From: Sequoia sempervirens | Lineage: Eukaryota; Streptophyta; Pinopsida; Cupressales; Cupressaceae | Length of the DNA: 64,000 bases | Reading direction: 5' to 3' | NCBI GenBank assembly: GCA_007258455.2 | Contig: VDFB02270651.1 | Location: forward strand, 696,616,197-696,680,196 | Shown here: positions 24,674-37,000 of the stretch, in pieces | How positions within the stretch are numbered: the first letter of the stretch is position 1 | Layout: the number at the start of each line of letters is the position of its first letter | Position numbers and translations under genes: made by a program | Notes under the pieces: model-generated | Told to the model about the DNA's origin: nothing | Database searches by the model: none | What the model saw: the letters and a program-made list of their open reading frames with translations, nothing else

Positions 24674-25620
24674 GAAGCGAGGTACCTGCTGCTTCAGTTC
24701 AAAGAATAATGTTTTTCGGATAAAAAATGCTACCCAAATAAATAAATAAATAAATTCTAATTTTTTAGATGCCCCAACAGAAGGATAAAACTTACTCCTT
24801 GCCCCCTCGAGAAATCAGGCAAAAATTTCAAATTTTTGGTTGATTTCTCAACAAAGGTTCAAAAGCTGCCCCAAGGGTTCAGAAAGGTTCCAGGATGCAA
24901 GAATAATGCCAAAAATACAAAAAAACAATGCAAAATTAGGTCCAAATTGGAAAAATTAGTGAAAATGATAATAAACCCCATTACTAAAGTTAAATTAGGG
25001 CAAAAATCCCTAATTTTCTAGCTTAAATAGGCCAAGAGGGGTAATTTTCAATTCATTTGTGCATTCACACTTAAGGAATTCTTGTGATTTGAGCTTTGAC
25101 CCTTCAACGAAATAGTGTGCTGAGAGCTTCCTAGACACATCTCTGATCGAGTTTGAGAGTTCCAGTGGCTAGGCACAGGACCACTGGTATGCGATTCGAA
25201 ACCTGATTTGAAATTTGAAATTTTGATGCATTTATTAGGCATTAGAATTTAGATTATGGTGACGTCACTATATAGTGATGCCCAAACTTAAATCGACGAT
25301 GCCCAAATCATTTTTAGGGACACATATGTATATGGCGATGCTTCTCTCAATTTAAAATTAGTGTTTCTAATTTTAAATGGCGACATGGGCTTATTTGGCG
25401 ATGCATTTGCCGATTTAGAAATTAGGGTTAGGTCAATCTAGAAGCTAAATTGCGATGCCAACTTATCTGGCAAAGCATGTTTTGTTTTGAAATTTTAAAT
25501 GCATTGGACGTCGCTATTTGAAATTTAAATATAGCAACGCCATTATAAATAGCGACGCTATTGTGATTTCTGAACCAGAAATTCTAAATAACATCAAATT
25601 TTAATGATTTCTTGACGTCA
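24674..25620. other. Post-aORF region with iterated GCGATGC words
   Basis: No coding signal. From 25258 to 25560 the words GCGATGC, GGCGACG and CGATGCCC recur every 30-60 bases. The reverse-complement words cluster near the other end of the internal region (41200-41520). Confidence 0.5.
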
Positions 25621-27305
25621 TCTGCTTCATGGGTGCAAGAGGTCTTCCCACCATTGATGTCGAGGGAGCATAGGCCCACAGTTCTAGAGAGATTAGGTGA
25701 TCTTTCAGAGTTGGGCTAGGAGCACCTCAGAGAGATTGGATTGTGGTACATTACATACACACCCATTATTAGGACCCATTTGGTGATGATGACAGCTCTG
25801 TGTGAGAGATGGCACAATGAGACCTCGTCCTTCCACCTTTCGACAAGGGAGGTGACAGTTACTTTGGAGGACATGAGGCAGATATTGTGTTTGCCTATCC
25901 ACGGCGATCGTGAGATTTATGACACCGATGTTGGATTTGACACATGCCTCGAGGTGATGGAGATGGACCAGATTGCATTGGTCACATCTTAGATTGATTT
26001 AGAGACATACAAAGGTCATGTTCTGACCTTTAGATTGATCATTGTAGCCATCATTTTAGGTTTGGTGGCTCCAAACAGACGTGGCAGATTCTTCAGCCTA
26101 GGATGGGGCTTGGCGTGGCACTGGATGCTACACAGGAGGACTCTTTTTGCGTGGGGGTCTATGATGCTAGCCTCCTTATACCATGATTTACATGACTTTG
26201 TTTATTACGATGGGAGAGCCATTGATGCAGAGGTTACTCTACTTCATATTTAGGCATGGGAGCACATTATCGTACTTCGGTCAATTGTACAGATGGTAGA
26301 CGTGGAGCTAGATGATCCTATCATTTGGATATATCGAGGTTCCATCACTCTTAGGCGCACTGGACAAATTGGGCTCCCGTACTGGAGACGGGTTATAGAT
26401 GATATGACAATTTTTCGTTGGTGCCCATGGCTTTAGATGCTGCCATGGTTTGATGATATACAACAATTATAATTTTCTAGACAAACCTGCTACATGCAAG
26501 GTCAAGAGCATACTATGATCAAGAGATATCTCCCTGACAGGGTGGTCAAATAGTTCGAGGATGTACAGGATATGCCCGATGATGCATACAGGGCCATTTT
26601 TTCTAGATCAGCTAGAGAGGTTCCCACATGCGAACTATTATGGTTGCAGAGGCCATCGAGAGCTTCTAACAGTTGGTTGCCCAACCTTGGGCATATGATA
26701 AGGGTCAGCCAGTAGCGTAGACCACTCCAGCCTATGATGCATGGTTCATCCCACCGAGGTGACTTACAGATCTGACAGGTGCTCCTCCCCAAGGGAGACC
26801 ATGAGGCAGAGGTGCCAGGGGTAGGGGACAGGGAGGCTAGGAAGGCCATGATGGATAGGTTCCAAGGGCTCCTTTGGCTATATAGCAGCCACAAGTGTAG
26901 CCACAGATGCAGCCATAGGTACAGCTGCAACCAAGACCACCACCACTAGATGCGCGAGATGCACAAATTAAATAGTTGCAATAGTAGGTGTAGGCATTTT
27001 CTAGTGAGCGAGACCAGGCCCACCAACAGGTTTTGGCTCTTACTGTTGAGCGAGACCAGGCTCGGCAATAGGTGATTACAGTGACAGCAAAGAGAGATGC
27101 AGCGTTGCAAAGGGTATAGGCTATCACAAGAGAGAGGGATCAGGAGGTGGCTAGGCGGTAGCAAATTGAGGTTATGGTGGCAGTGACACATGGTCAGACC
27201 GTGTTAGCGTGATTATATAGAGATGTTGTCATAGAGGCTACATACTATAGGCAGCATTATCACCAGGATGTTCTAGTGGCTCTTCGTCAGCTAGATTTTT
27301 TATAG
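25621..27305 (+). pseudogene. Antisense plant-mobile-domain ORF with coiled-coil tail
   Basis: Runs against the element's own genes, between integrase and the 3' LTR. PMD (aminotransferase-like, PF10536-type) signatures: 'ALCERWHNETSSFHL' followed by 'VTLEDMRQILCLPIHGD' (25790-25910), then 'GRFFSLGWGLAWHW' near 26080. A linker rich in Gly, Arg, Pro and Gln follows (26760-26950), then a coiled coil with repeated 'ERDQA' (27005-27150). The frame changes around 26605-26640, and about 22 stops are present, most of them TAG at places where Gln would fit. Antisense PMD ORFs at this position are described for Tat-lineage elements. Non-functional now. Confidence 0.8.
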
Positions 27306-30114
27306 TGCAACAATGTGCATCCCCGTGTAGAGGATCAGCTTGAGAGGCAAGCTGGAGAGGATAGCAGCCACCAAGGCTAGCTTTTTGATGTATAGAAACT
27401 TTTTTACATTCATGGGATCATTTTTTATAGCCTTGTGGATATTGTACTTATCATCGATGTACATACACTGACCCAAATTTTCTACCATGACACATTTTTT
27501 GATATATATATGATACAGATATAGATGATTCATGCTATGATGTGCTGACTTTATTTCATGTATGGATGATGTATGGATTCTTATATATGATTATGTATGG
27601 ATGCATTTTATTTTATGCCTATGTGATATGTGATGATCATGATATGGATGGATGCAATGTCATATTTTTTTCATTATCTTTTCACGATATGATATGGATG
27701 AATGATTATGATATGCAGATGTTATGAATGCACATGATGTGGATGCATTTCTTTTTGAATAATTTCTATGCATGTTTTGATGATGATGTATGCATATGGA
27801 TGTATGGATGCAAATGCTTATGATATTCAACAATTTAAGATGCTTAGAATAACAAATCTATATTATTCATCACAACTCAAATGATAATACAAAATGTATG
27901 ATGTGATATGATCATGAGATGTGTGATTATGCTGATGGATGCTTATGATTATGATATGATTATGAGATACATGTATGTTGATGGTTTGTGGATGCAAGGT
28001 GGATGCATTGATGATATTTTTGTTGACTGTCATGATACTAGGTTAGCGCGGAGAGAAGATAGAAGAATAAGGAATGAAAAACTAATGTTGATGATGATTT
28101 CTTCAAAAGATCCAACAAGTCCATGATCCATCGAGACTTTATTAGAGATGGTGACAAGACAATGCAAAATGTAGGATGGGTGCTCACACTTTGGGATTGG
28201 GATTTTTCGTTGTTCCTTATTGTTTGATATAACACAGACACGATGCATCAAGGTATTGATAACCAAGACGGCGTTGTATCTAGTGTAATGGAATTTGAAT
28301 CGACAAACAGATAGGATAGTTATCGTTCACACCTTGACATATAGAAACATCATTGGAATGCAAGTTAGAAGCTTAAAATATATTGGACCAAAGCACACGC
28401 AATAGTCAACAACATACTCCAAATGACCTTCTTACACACAACTAAGCAAGTATGCGCCAAGATTATTTTATAAGAGTATCCACAAGCACAACAAATGAAA
28501 GATAATGATCGATGCCCCATTCCTTTCTCTCTAAATCATTTTGTTAGACATCATTGAGAGGTCCTCAGAATGGGTCATTAAAATAAATCATAAGAAAATA
28601 TCAAAGACAAACAGATAGTTTTATCTATATCTCTTGCCTAGTTTAAGTTTAGCTAAGGTGATGTTTGATACTGATGTCCATCGCAAGAAGGGTACATCCT
28701 AGGACATGTTGATCAGAGGTTTGTTTGATGGTAGGACAATGATGCTAAGATGATTTGTTGCACTACAAATTTTACTCAGGCATTTACCTATGATTTAGAC
28801 TTTAGATTTTGACTTTTAAGTTTGCACTTTATGACTTGCTATGCTTGTTTTCTACCTGTTTCGCCAAAAGGTGAAGGTGACGATTGATTTATTATGGATG
28901 AAAGTTTATTATGGGTGAAAGCGAGATGGGATGGATGGTTTTTTTTGGAATATTTCAATTTTTTTGGTATTTTGAAAATTTTTTGAGGTTGTTTTTGGTC
29001 TTTTTGAATGTTTATATGAATGTTTAGGATTTTCATATTTTCTAAGGTTGTTTAGGGTTTTCTGAGTTCTATGAGGCTTTTTAGGTCTTTTGGACGTTTT
29101 CTATTATTTTTGGATTTTCCATTTTCAAATGTTTTTGTGTTTTCTGAATATTTGGATGTTTTGAGATTTTCGAGATGTTTTGATGTTTAGGGGTTTTCTG
29201 AGAATATTTGGATGTTTAGGGTTTTATGAGTTTCTAAGTTTTTACCAAAAACCTAACCTAAAGACCTATCCTGGGGGCCTCAGGGGCTGATCATAGATTA
29301 GCCTTGCCTACGTTATACATGCAAAGACCACGTAGTTTGACTGACTTGACCCATTTACAAGACAAAGATATGAACAGATGAGAGACGACGGTTTATTATG
29401 GACTACTAAAGGACTGACCTAGGGTGTCTCGGGGGCACATTAATGATGGCCTTTCCTACGTTCAATCTTAGAGAGGATGCAGTTTGACAAAGAAACATTA
29501 TTTTTTGGATTTTCAATGTTTGACCTTTTTAGGGTTTTTGATGTTTTCTAGATGTTTTGGATTTTTCCTTTACAATTTTCTAAATGTTTTTGGATTTTAG
29601 CTGTATAGGATTTTGCAAATGTTTTTGGATTTTCTGGATAAGATTTTATGAATGTTTTTGGTGTTTTCTGATAAGATGTCCCATGACCTCAAGATATACA
29701 AGAACCCGATTGTGACGCATAACGAAATTCCCCCAATGTGATATGTTAGCCTACTTCAATAAAGGCAGGGCAGACTAACCTTGGGAATATTGCAAGTAGT
29801 GCTAAAGAGTTCATGATACCTTACAGTGACAAGGCATGATAAGGACATGGAGGAGAGATGGAGGAGAGATGAATGGTGATGCAAAGAATGATAAGCCAAA
29901 AGAGCCAAAGAATAGATGGAGATGCTTTATTTACACAAGGTGCTTGTTTGCTAGGTTTTCACCAAGGTACTTGCCCAAAGCACCACTGAAGTGGTTTTCA
30001 CTAGAGGATGAATTTTTTTCTTTACTTTTTTCAATCCTTTTTCTCATTTTTTTGGATTTTGATCATTTTTTTATTTTTTTGTATTTTTTGATTTACACCC
30101 TTCATGTTTAGGCA
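27306..30114. other. Low-complexity region downstream of integrase
   Basis: No gene supported. 27540-28020 is dominated by ATG/GATATG words on the plus strand. 28920-29670 is T-rich with repeated TTTTGGATGTTTT-like phrases. Two related ~60-bp blocks ('GACCTA...GGGGGC...CCTACGTT') occur at 29265-29315 and 29410-29460. Confidence 0.5.
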
Positions 30115-31444
30115 TAAAACTTTTTGAGATACAAGTTGTTGATTGGCTCCTACAAGGGTTCACCTTCAGGGGTTGATAGTTGGTATGCTCCTGATTCATA
30201 GCTTGCTGTGATGACAAAGGGACCCAACTAGTTAGGCTTAAACTTTCCTTTGTTGTCTTGATCTAGAAGGTTCTTCTGATTTTGCTTTAAGACAAGATCA
30301 CCTACCTGGAATGACTGACATTTGATTCTCTTGTTATATCTTTGTTTCAGTCAGTTTTGATATACTTGCAAGTGATTAAGGGCATCAAGATGATGTTCAT
30401 CCAAGAATTCTAGCTCATTCAGTCGAGACATTTTGTATTCTTCCTCAGTTATCAGATTCTTCAGTGACACTTGCAATGATCGAAGCTCAACCTCAATAGG
30501 CAAGATGGCTTTTGATCCATAGACCAGGGAGAAAGGGGTTGCACCTATAGGTGTGTGGATACTAGTTTGATAAGCCCAAAGAGCGGGATTTAGTTGTAGA
30601 TGCCAGTCACGACAAGCTTCATTAACTATTTTCTTTAGAATTTTTAGGATAGTTTTGCTTGTTGCTTCTACTTGGCCATTGCCTTGGGGATAGTACAGGG
30701 TAGAGAATCAGTGTTGGATATTGAATTTTTGACATAGCTCTTTCACATCTTGATTCTTGAATGGTGTTCTATTGTCTGAGATGTGGGTTTGTGGTACACC
30801 ATGATGGAAAATTAGGTAATTTAGGATAAACTTGGCTATTTGCTTCCCTATTATGTAGGTCATACGAATGGCTTCAACCCACTTAGTAAAGTACTCAGTG
30901 GCGGTTATGATAAATTATGGTCATTGGATGAGGTTGGAGTGATTTTTCCTATGAGGTCAAGTCCCCACTATGAAAAAGGCCATGGTGTGATCATTGGTTG
31001 CAACTCTTGAGCTGGAGCATGAATCAGATCCCCATGTTGTTGACATTGGATGCATTTCCGCACATAGTGATGAGCTTCTTTTTCCATGGTAAGCCAATAG
31101 TACCCCATCCTCAACAGTTTCTTAGCTAATGTCATACCACTAGAATGGGACCCACATATGCCATCGTGTACTTCTATTAAGGAAGTTAAGGCTTCCTCTT
31201 GGTTAATACATTGTAATAATGTCCCTTCGATGCTTCAATGGTAAAGGGTATCACCTAGGATCACAAATCGTGATGCCTTTTTGATAAAGGTCTTTTTAAA
31301 GTTTGGGGTGATATCCAATGGAAGGGTTCCTCTATTAAGATAAATAAAGATTTCATGGTACCACGAGGATACAAGACCAATAATGACACATGCAAATTTA
31401 GATTCAGGAATTTTGAAAGTTGGTATGAGAAGTTTTTCTACCAA
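30115..31444 (-). pseudogene. Integrase remnant of the 19.7 kb element
   Basis: Would join the DNA copy into the genome. The N-terminal HHCC zinc region is visible at about 31210-31050 ('HDGICGSH', then 'CIQCQ'), followed by 'GLDLIGKI' at the start of the catalytic core near 30950. The C-terminal part is clear near 30130-30330 ('FKPNWLGPFVI', then 'NLYLKKFY'). The catalytic D,D35E residues lie in a stretch broken by stops and shifts, so I cannot vouch for them. Confidence 0.82.
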
Positions 31445-31453
31445 GAATTCACG

Positions 31454-31845
31454 TTAGAGGATGTTGTTCAACATGTCTAGTAGTGATCCGATTGTTGCCA
31501 TGGCATCTGCTGCTCTATTGTTCATGTAAGGAATTTTTTCAAAAGTTATTTCTATAAAAATATCTTTGAGATTCTCCACCATCTTCAGCTTGTCATCTTT
31601 AGTTTGATAGTCATCATTTACTTGATTGACAACCAGTTGTGAGTCTCCATAGACTTTCATCTCTTGTATCTGCCATTGAACCACTATCCTTAGACTTGTG
31701 ATCAAGGCTTCATACTCAACAATGTTATTGGTACATGGGAATGATAGCCTGTATGAATTTAGGATGCAATCACCTTGGGGGTGATGAAAAGAATGCCTGC
31801 TCCTGATCCATGTTGGGTGAATGATCCATCAAAGTATATTTTCCA
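31454..31845 (-). pseudogene. Second (archaeal-type) RNase H, aRH
   Basis: 'IYFDGSF' supplies the first catalytic Asp (near 31830). 'NNIVEYEAL' supplies the Glu, 'VYGDSQLVVNQV' the second Asp and 'NRAADAMA' the last acidic residue. A separate RNase H after the standard one is a hallmark of Tat and related plant gypsy elements. A stop at about 31760 separates the first motif from the rest; otherwise it is well preserved. Confidence 0.82.
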
Positions 31846-32486
31846 CTGAGCTATGAGATTAATAAGGAACACTGATTCGTCGGGGAACTCAAATATTAAA
31901 GGTTTCTCATCATAGATGGGTGCTTCTACTAGCTGGTCTACAATCACTTGTCCTTTGATTGCCTTGCACCCCACATACTCTATGTCAAACTCTGTCAAGA
32001 TCATTACCCATTTAGCCATTTGTCCTGTGAGGGTTGCTTTTTTATAACAAATATTTTAATGGATCAATCTTTGCAATGAGCTTGATTTGGTGTGACAACA
32101 TGTAATGGCTAAACTTTTGTGAAGTGAAAACTACTACTATGCATGCTTTCTCAATGGGTGAATAGTTCATCTCATAGCCTACCAAGGTTTTGTTGATGTA
32201 GTATATGGCTCTTTCCTTTCTGTTCTCATCATGTTGTGCTAAAAGACCTCTTAGTGTTGCTGGTGTTACAGGATCAATGGATTGTTTGGTATTGGCGGCA
32301 TGAGCACTGGAGGTGTTAGTAGATAATCCTTAATCTACTGGAAAGCTTTATCACATTTGTCATCCCATTTGTAGGTTATCCCTTTATGGAGAAGATGTGA
32401 AAAGGGATGAATCTTATCTGATAGCTAGGCTATGAATCTTCTGATAGACTATAATCTTCTTGCAATCCTCTCATCTGTTTCAATGT
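31846..32486 (-). pseudogene. RT connection and first RNase H remnant
   Basis: Follows the RT. Fragments such as 'KIHPFTHLLHKG'-like sequence and 'MAKWVMILTEFDIEYVG' (32019 leftwards) match the tail of the standard gypsy RNase H, but several frame breaks interrupt it. Confidence 0.65.
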
Positions 32487-33350
32487 CTACGGTGGTTCCA
32501 TGGATAGGATGGATTTTACCTTTGTTGGATCAATTTCTATCCCTCTTTGTGAAACAATAAAGCCAAGAAGTTTCCCTAATGTAACCCCGAACACACACTT
32601 TTTTGGATTAAGTCTTACCTTGTATTCTTCAAGCCTGTCAAAGATAGGTCCTAAGACTTGTATGTGCTCATTTCTTTTCTTTGATTTTTCCAAAATATCA
32701 TCTACATATTCTTCAACTGTTTTATGGATCATGTCGTGAAAGATGAGGGTCATTTATCTTTGATAGGTAGCTCCTGCATTCTTTAACCCAAATGGCATTA
32801 CATTCCAGCAGTAGGTTCCCCAAGGACAAGTAAAGGCAGTTTTATGTTGATCCTTTTTGGAAATTATGATTTGATTGAAGCCTAAAAATCCATCCATGAG
32901 CGACAACATTTCATGTCCAGTTGTTAAATCCACAATGAGATTGATGTTAGGAAGAGCGAAATCATCCTTCAAACATGCCTTGTTCAAATCTCTGAAATCA
33001 GTGCATATTATTACGCCCCCAATGGGTTTTGAGACTAGTACCAAGTTTGAAACCCACTCAAGATAATCTATCGGTCGGATGAATCCAACATCAAGAAGCT
33101 TTCGTAGTTCCAGTTTAACCAAAAGTGTTATCTGAGGATGCATCTTCCTTAATTTTTTCTTGACTAGTTTGGCATCGGGATAAATTGCTAAGTGATGTAC
33201 GGCCACTTCTGGATCAAGGCCTGGCATATCTGTATATGACCATGAAAAGTTGGCTCTTCTCTCTTTAAGGAATGTTGCTAGGTTATTTTGTTCTTCATCT
33301 AACAAAGATTCAACATAAAAAGTGATTTTAGGTGCTTCTTTTGTTCCCAC
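32487..33350 (-). pseudogene. Reverse transcriptase of the 19.7 kb element
   Basis: Copies the element RNA to DNA. Motifs in order: 'FSWSYTDMPGLDP' (Tat/Athila-type entry motif), 'KLLDVGFIRP', 'CTDFRDLNKAC', 'LSLMDGFLGFNQI', 'FGLKNAGATYQR' and catalytic Tyr-Val-Asp-Asp at 32697-32708. One stop (TAA just before 32754) splits two otherwise open segments of 198 and 88 residues. It is the best-preserved enzyme in the window. Confidence 0.9.
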
Positions 33351-33895
33351 ATTGACTGGAGTGCGTTTTCTTCTAGTACTGCTGACTTTTCTGGATGCAT
33401 TGCACTAAGGGGGAGATTGAATCCTTCATCCTTGGGCGCCTCAGAGAGGTTTTCACCATTAGATGCATCCTTTGTTTTTACTATTTTGGGACCAGAGAGT
33501 GCCACTAAGTGGTTTTCACTCAAGGATCTGCATGTTAATTGCATTTCATTTATTTTGTGACTGAAGGATTCAATCATCTCCCCATAATATGCCCCTGTAT
33601 CGAGCTTTATTTTGAAGCTTGCTTTGTGATCTGCCCATGATAAGTTGTCTTAGAGTCCCATGAATTCTGAGATCGCTTCATCATTTTCAAATAAATCTAT
33701 AACCGGTGGTCCTTGTTGGTCCATGTCAATGAGTTGTAGGTATACTAGGCGTATTTCAATTGGTTGGTCATTTGAGACAAAGGATGTTATGGATATCATG
33801 AAGAGGGTGTTGTTCTCAAATAGGTCAGCAATATCAAGGGGAAAGCCATCTAAGGTTGTATCACATGATGTAGGTGACCAATAGGAAGCCTCAAC
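33351..33895 (-). pseudogene. G-patch to RT linker
   Basis: Acidic, low-conservation reading including 92 residues open from 33577 to 33299. One stop near 33655. No named domain. Confidence 0.5.
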
Positions 33896-34348
33896 TCATT
33901 TAGCAGCAACACCTTTTCCAATAAGTGTGACCTTGCTAGTAGTACAACCTAAGCCAAGATTTTTTAGTCGTTTCTCAGGCACGATGGGTTCTAGTAAACC
34001 ATTGTCATTCTGTCCTAGCTTCTCATTCTTGTTATACGCCATATTTTGCATTAGTTGTAGACCTTTGTTGTCATCTTCCATAGGAAGAACAAGAATAGGT
34101 TGTCCATCTTGATAGAGGAGTTTAGAGATATCTTGCTCATTGGCGTCTTCTTGATTCAGGTCTCCCCACTTGGTGAAGGTAGTGGCTACCATCTTGATTG
34201 TCTCTGGTTCTTTGGTGCTAGTTGTAGGTTTCCTATGAGATTGAGGAGAAATAGGTAAGTCTCCAAAGATAGAGGTGTCTTTCAATAGTTTGTAGCTTCC
34301 ACAACCATCATCTTGGATCACTGCTTTGATGTCAAGTATGTTTTTCAC
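33896..34348 (-). pseudogene. Degenerate G-patch segment between protease and RT
   Basis: 150 residues open. Residues about 95-135 (34066-33944) follow the G-patch pattern: 'KGLQLMQNMAYN', 'KLGQNDNGLLEPI', 'NLGLGC'. The placement after protease is the same as in element A. Some G-patch glycines are replaced. Known for retroviral and plant-element G-patches: an RNA-binding accessory of protease. Confidence 0.6.
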
Positions 34349-34438
34349 AATGGATATCTTTGATGTTGAGGTAGAGGCTAGGGATGATGATTCAATAAAT
34401 GAGCTTGATGGTGTAGGTCCTTCATCATTTTTGGGTAT

Positions 34439-34880
34439 TTATGGGATCTTATAGAACTTGGCCTCAAGACTCTTGCAATAGTAGAAAGGCTCAGGATCTC
34501 CATGGATAGTAATTTCTATGCCTTCAAAACGAAATTGCACACACTGATGATAGGTTGAAGCTATAGCTTTCAAAGAATGGATCCAAGGTCGGTCAAGTAA
34601 TATGTTATAGGCAAGATCAAGATCAAGTACTTGGCATATAGTTTCTACAATAAGAGGTCCCACTTGGATTGGAAGTGCAATGATTCCTTGTGATATCCAT
34701 TCTTGGTTGTCATATGCTCTGATGGTAGTACTCTTTGTCTTCTCAATAGTATCTTCTAAATAGCCTAGATTCTTGATCAACTATAGGGTACAAATGTTTA
34801 GACCAGCACCTCCATCTACCAAGACTCTTTTGACCTTGTTCTTATGAGTGAAAACCTCAAGGTGTAAAGAATGATTATGA
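34439..34880 (-). pseudogene. Aspartic protease of the 19.7 kb element
   Basis: Active-site loop Asp-Gly-Gly at 34808-34816 within 'VLVDGGAGLNICTL'. It is followed by 'IIALPIQVGP' and a C-terminal 'LLDRPWIHSLKAIASTYHQCVQF'-like block with Gly replaced by Asp. One stop (near 34785) follows the active site. It would cleave the gag-pol precursor. Confidence 0.82.
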
Positions 34881-35475
34881 GATGGTTGTGATGGTAAATC
34901 TTGCTCGAAGAAGGTGAGAAGATGGTTGGCGATATGCCCTACCATAGCTTAAAACTGATCGGTATCAATGTTCTTAGGAACAAATGACTCAAACAAGGTT
35001 TTTTCCAGTATTTCCCTATGTGCAAGGGATAACCTTAAGATTTCTAAGATTGATATTTGAGCAGGGGTCTGTTTAAGTTGGTCTACAAGATTGTACTTGC
35101 TAGGATTAGATGCAGGCAAAGTAGGTTGTGTCCTAGATTGAGCTGGGTTAGCTCCTTGAACAGTTATTTTCCACATTGTGTGGTGACTCCACATTTCGTA
35201 CTAGCTCCTTTGATGGTGACAACAGTGATAACACTATCATAGGAGGAAACTACATTGGAATAAGTATGTTGTACATTGGTATAATCCTTAGCTTTTCCAT
35301 TGTTATTTGCTTTGTTATGATCGGGCATAGGGGTCTTGTATATCTTGAGATCCTGGTTTCCAACTAGTACCTCAACAGATATGGTATCGTTCTCTATGAG
35401 ATCTTGGATGACATTCTTGAGTTTCATGCAATTTTTTGTTTTATGTCCTTTGATTTTATGAAAGTCATAGAGATC
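34881..35475 (-). pseudogene. Gag C-terminus with zinc-knuckle relative
   Basis: 'YDFHKIKGHKTKNCMKLK' at about 35475-35420 matches the plant gypsy gag knuckle, with the first Cys replaced by Tyr. It is followed by a 'IQDLIEND' helix and a linker of about 180 residues to protease. Confidence 0.7.
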
Positions 35476-36625
35476 ATGCTCATTGTACCCAGATGGCTTC
35501 TCTTGTGGTTCTTGGTAGTTTTCAAAGTTAGGAAGTGTTATCAGATTTGACTCTACAGTTTCTTCATGATTGTCTCAATGGGTTTTGATAACTATGTGTA
35601 TTTTTGTTTGGGGTAGTTGTTCTTGTTACCGGTTTGCCTTTGTTGCATGTTGGTGTTACTAATCTGATTGTTCTGTGGTGGTACCATTTGTTGCACAGTT
35701 GGTTGGATGTTAGCAACTTGATTGTTATTGGGTCTAGGAGCACTTAGTATGACCTTAGTGTCTACCACACTGTCGTTTGTTACATTTTTTTTCTTAGCCC
35801 ATACATGAGGTTTCTCATTTGAACTGGTTGAAGGATGATTGTCTTTGTAAACCTGAGTATTTCCTTGTAATATTAGGGCTCTTTCAATGTTAAGGGCTCT
35901 CAAAAAAAACTCGTAATATGATGTGATACATTGCATTTTCAAGTGGAATGATAGATTTGGATCAAGGTTGGCTATAATGATTCCTACTTGTTGTTCATCA
36001 GGAAGAGGCCACTTGCTTTTACTAGCTCTTTGTCTCCATCGTTGTAAGAAATTAGCAAAATTTTCTCCTGTTTTTGTTTAGGAGTGTACAACTCTTCTAG
36101 ACTAACGTCCATGTCAAGATTGAAGGAGAAGTGATCGATGTATTTATATGTGATTTCTTGAAAAGTTTTGATACCAGGAGGAAAATGACAAAACCAATCC
36201 ATAGCAGTACCTATTAAACTTCAAGGGAAGAGGTGCATTAGATATGAATTATTGTAAGCCACTTCCATGCACATGACGTTAAATTCTTTGATATGGTCAA
36301 TAGGACTTCCTCTCCCTTTGTATTTTTCAAATTTTGGGGATTTCAAAACCAGGAGGGAATGGTATCATTGCTATGTTTCGATCAAATGGGTAAGGACACA
36401 AGTTCTGTGTATGAGGTTTCTTTATCTTTCCCATCCGAAGGTCCTGCATTTCTTGTGAGAGTGCTTTCAATTATGATGCTAGATCGTCTTGTGGATTGGG
36501 TGGAGGAACATATGGTGGGATGAGAGATGAGTTATATGTGTGAGATTTTGTGAAAGTGGTGAATATGTTCCTAATGCGTTTGGATTGACGATGTTCATAT
36601 GAGGATAATAGGATCCTTGTTGCTA
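35476..36625 (-). pseudogene. Gag capsid-like region
   Basis: 'MDWFCHFPPGIKTFQEITYKY' (36202 leftwards), then 'VSLEELYTPKQKQEK' matches the retrotransposon gag core. It is followed by an Asn/Gln-rich tail (35942-35592). Two or more frame breaks. Confidence 0.75.
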
Positions 36626-37000
36626 TTATTGTGCATATTGTTGAGCTCGTAAGGCTTGTTGTTGAGATTGATATTATTGTTGCGCCACTAGGGCTTATTG
36701 TTGGGCTTGCTATTGTTGTTGTGCTAATAAAGTTGCTTGTGCTTGTTGTTGTTGTGCGGCTTGTTGTGCTACTAAAGCTTCTTGTTGTGCTTGTTGTGCA
36801 ATGGTCGCTTATTGTTGTCGTTGTTGTTGTGCTAAGGCTACTTTCTAAGCTTGATTTTGTTGTTGTGCTAGGGCTGCTTGTTGAGTTGCTAAGGCTACTT
36901 GTTGTGCTTCTTGTTGTTGTTGTGCTAAAGCTACTTCTTGTTGTTATACAACTTGTTGATAAGTTTGTTGTGCTTGCAAGGTGGGATCAGGTGGTTGTTG
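36626..37000 (-). repeat. Gln/Ala-rich tract in gag
   Basis: About 120 codons of iterated CAA/CAG/GCA triplets encode runs of Gln with Ala and Leu. Several Gln positions are now TAA or TAG. The complementary strand is open but only as a Leu/Val-rich shadow. Confidence 0.75.

Noticed and set aside
26502..27191. Minus-strand ORFs of 80-142 codons
   Set aside because: They overlap the plus-strand PMD and coiled coil, which carries clear domain motifs.
32500..33066. Plus-strand ORFs over the RT
   Set aside because: Shadows of the minus-strand RT with complete RT motifs.
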